Shown here piece by piece: positions 62,390 through 64,000 of a DNA stretch of 64,000 nucleotides. Origin of the DNA: Chrysomallon squamiferum. Lineage: Eukaryota > Mollusca > Gastropoda > Neomphalida > Peltospiridae. Numbering within the stretch: the stretch's first letter is position 1; each line of letters opens with the position of its first letter. The stretch is from contig CM022671.1 of the NCBI GenBank assembly GCA_012295275.1, positions 12,712,678 to 12,776,677 on the forward strand, in the 5' to 3' direction. Under the pieces are notes generated by a model. That model ran no database searches and was not told where the DNA came from. It saw only the letters and a list, made by a program, of their open reading frames with translations. Both the position numbers and the translations under genes were made by a program.

Positions 62390-63642
62390 TTAAGTAAGGA
62401 TGTCAACCGTGGTCGAAGTTTCTGAAAAATGAAAAACAAATAATTATTTTATGATGATTAGCACCTAATAAATGCTACTGTTAAAAAAAAGAATTAAAAA
62501 AGGAAAGATAGAAAAGAACAGACAAGTCTCAGTCGCTTTTTCTTATACAGGACATTAATTACTTTTGTTTCCATATTTATTTGCTCTGTTTTTTCTACCA
62601 CTTTTTTTTCTTTTTATAGCTGTTAATATTAATAATGTTATAGTATTATCTGTTATTGTTATTATCACTATTATTATTCTACTATTTATTTATTTATTTA
62701 TTTTTTTTTGTGTGTATATGTTTTATTGTTGTTATCATCATCATTATTATTATAATTAGAAGCAGCAGCAGAAGTAAAAGTGCTTGTTGTAGAAGTAATG
62801 GCATACTACTAATATCAATAGTAGTAGAATAGTAGTAGTACTAGTGATAGTAGAAAGTAGTAGTAGAGTAGTAGTAGTACTAGTGATAGTAGAAAGTAGT
62901 AGTAGAGTAGTAGTATAATAGTAGTAGTACTAGTGTTAATTTAAAGTAGTAGTAGAGTAGTAGTAGAATAGTAGTAGTACTAGTGATAGTAGAAAGTAGT
63001 AGTAGAGTAGTAGTAGTAGAAGCAGTAGTAGCAATAGTAGTAGTAGTAGTAGTAGTAGTAGTAAAGTAATAATAGTGGTAGTGGTAGAATTGTTATTGTT
63101 ATTTATGTCATACTGATTATTAGTAAAATATTTATTAATGCTTTATTTTCAGTCGTTTTAGATTTTTAACTTCAACTCTGTTTCAAGTTGTTTGGGTTTT
63201 TTGTTTCCTTGTCAGTGTTTTTATTTATATTTTAAAGATGACACAACATATTTTCCTAATTATTGTTCCTTTGTTTGCTTATTTATATATCATTCCTTTG
63301 AAATATCTACAAAATATACTGATACAAGAGGCAGTGTTTTGGCTTTTACTTATCAGCTGAAATAGTAAAAAGGTTATTAAGATTTTGCAATACGTAAACG
63401 ATATTCCCCAAAACAGTCAGAAAATATTTACTACGGAAACCTATCAATGGAAATACAATATAACACAAAACCTGGGTTTCCATTATATCTTGGGTATCCA
63501 TATGTTTCCCACGAGGGTGGCGGATGTTGTGCTGGCGGCTCTACATATTCTGGATACCCATAATTATGATGGTGCCATCCGTTGTAGTGACCATGATGCA
63601 ATGGACTCGCCTCTGTTGCTTTGTCGATGAAAAAAATCAGAG
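62390..63642 (-). CDS. Tyr/His/Pro-rich secreted protein, 5' end outside window
   Basis: Two exons visible: 63472-63642 and 62390-62421 (minus order). The first begins in the frame set by a phase-1 intron (LIFFIDKATEASPLHHGHYN, then GWHHHNYGYPEYVEPPAQHP and WETYGYPRYNGNP). It joins in frame to ETSTTVDILT and a TAA. LIFF is the end of a signal peptide whose first exon I cannot find before 64000; it is probably beyond the window edge. The EASPLHHGHY-GW-HH core, identical intron phases and short terminal exon make it a paralogue of the plus-strand gene at 59965-61047, in tail-to-tail orientation. The terminal exon is short, so it is the less sure part. Confidence 0.66.
62823..63062 (+). repeat. 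AGT-based higher-order minisatellite
   Basis: An AGT-rich block organised in about four longer units, each starting ACTAGTGATAGTAGAAAGTA, with 39-base and about 50-base spacings; one unit has ACTAGTGTTAATTTAAAGTA instead. It sits in the intron of the partial Tyr/His-rich paralogue. Confidence 0.85.
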
Positions 63643-64000
63643 CTGTAATATAAACACACCTTTTTAATTGTAATATTGTTGATTAAATGAAATAAATTAA
63701 TAATAATAATAATAATAAAAATTTCTGCCAGTTAAAATAATTCCAAATAATAGATTAATGTAATTAATAATAATAATAATAATAATAATAGCTATAACCA
63801 ATATAATGCACATGAAAACAGAAAACGAATTACAGTATACTGATTGTATAAGCTAGACGTGAGTACTTTTTGCTATCAAAAACGTTCTTTTATAATCCCT
63901 TTTGAGTTTCAAATGAATTACTCCTTTACCTAAAACACATTCCACATTTGAACTATTTTCATCAGCGAGGATTATTTTACGTATCGATAATCCATAAAGA
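63643..64000. other. window edge, presumed intron 1 of the last gene
   Basis: AAT runs (63697-63720, 63765-63790) and AT-rich DNA. No convincing signal-peptide exon found. Confidence 0.4.

Noticed and set aside
63771-63817. Minus-strand MCIILVIAIIII as a signal exon for the last gene
   Set aside because: The Ile run is an AAT microsatellite and no splice donor follows.
1-64000. tRNA genes, rRNA, CRISPR arrays, transposase or reverse-transcriptase genes
   Set aside because: Looked for by eye and none seen. The setting is animal nuclear DNA, and short simple repeats do not form CRISPR-like spacer arrays.

Overview
The window looks like nuclear DNA of a lophotrochozoan animal, most likely a mollusc. 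It is very AT-rich, full of microsatellites, and its genes have many GT-AG introns. It also carries a large P-loop NTPase-ankyrin gene of a kind expanded in molluscs and annelids. The organism is inferred; no species can be named from the sequence. All spliced models below were assembled by eye from splice sites, intron phase and remembered family sequences.

Left part (1-16 kb): an intronless ANKUB1-like gene (477-2558, +) is followed by a decayed, intron-bearing copy of ceramide glucosyltransferase (UGCG; about 5993-9442, +) with frameshifts and missing exons. About 7 kb of gene-free AT-rich DNA follows.

Middle part (16-31 kb): a nine-exon minus-strand gene (16337-30004) encodes only the N-terminal beta-propeller of clathrin heavy chain plus a short tail, then stops. 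All eight splice junctions keep the frame, giving 366 aa. Its 8.6-kb first intron holds, on the opposite strand, a gene for a STAND-type (nSTAND3-like) NTPase with a long ankyrin array (23188-28061, +). That gene has one single-base frameshift near its 3' end and an 84-base GT...AG segment whose removal restores a perfect ankyrin repeat.

Housekeeping pair (31-45 kb): SBDS (31302-36490, +, 6 exons, 253 aa) and mevalonate kinase MVK (39167-44742, -, 9 exons, 396 aa) are convergent and look intact. Between them lies an 82-base exact, inverted copy of part of MVK exon 7.

Right part (46-64 kb): a cluster of six small secreted-protein genes, five on the minus strand and one on the plus strand. In the five whose first exon is visible, that exon encodes only the start of a signal peptide and ends in a phase-1 intron; the sixth runs out of the window and its visible exon also requires a phase-1 intron. 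The mature proteins are strongly biased: Gly/Met/Arg-rich, His/Met-rich, Trp-rich (about 14% Trp), Lys/Glu-rich with a dibasic site, and two Tyr/His/Pro/Gly-rich paralogues. Duplicated non-coding flanks indicate growth by local duplication. I recognise none of these as a named family. Their make-up suggests an extracellular matrix, shell, mucus or defence role, but that is inference. This cluster and the clathrin propeller-only gene are the two items most worth following up.
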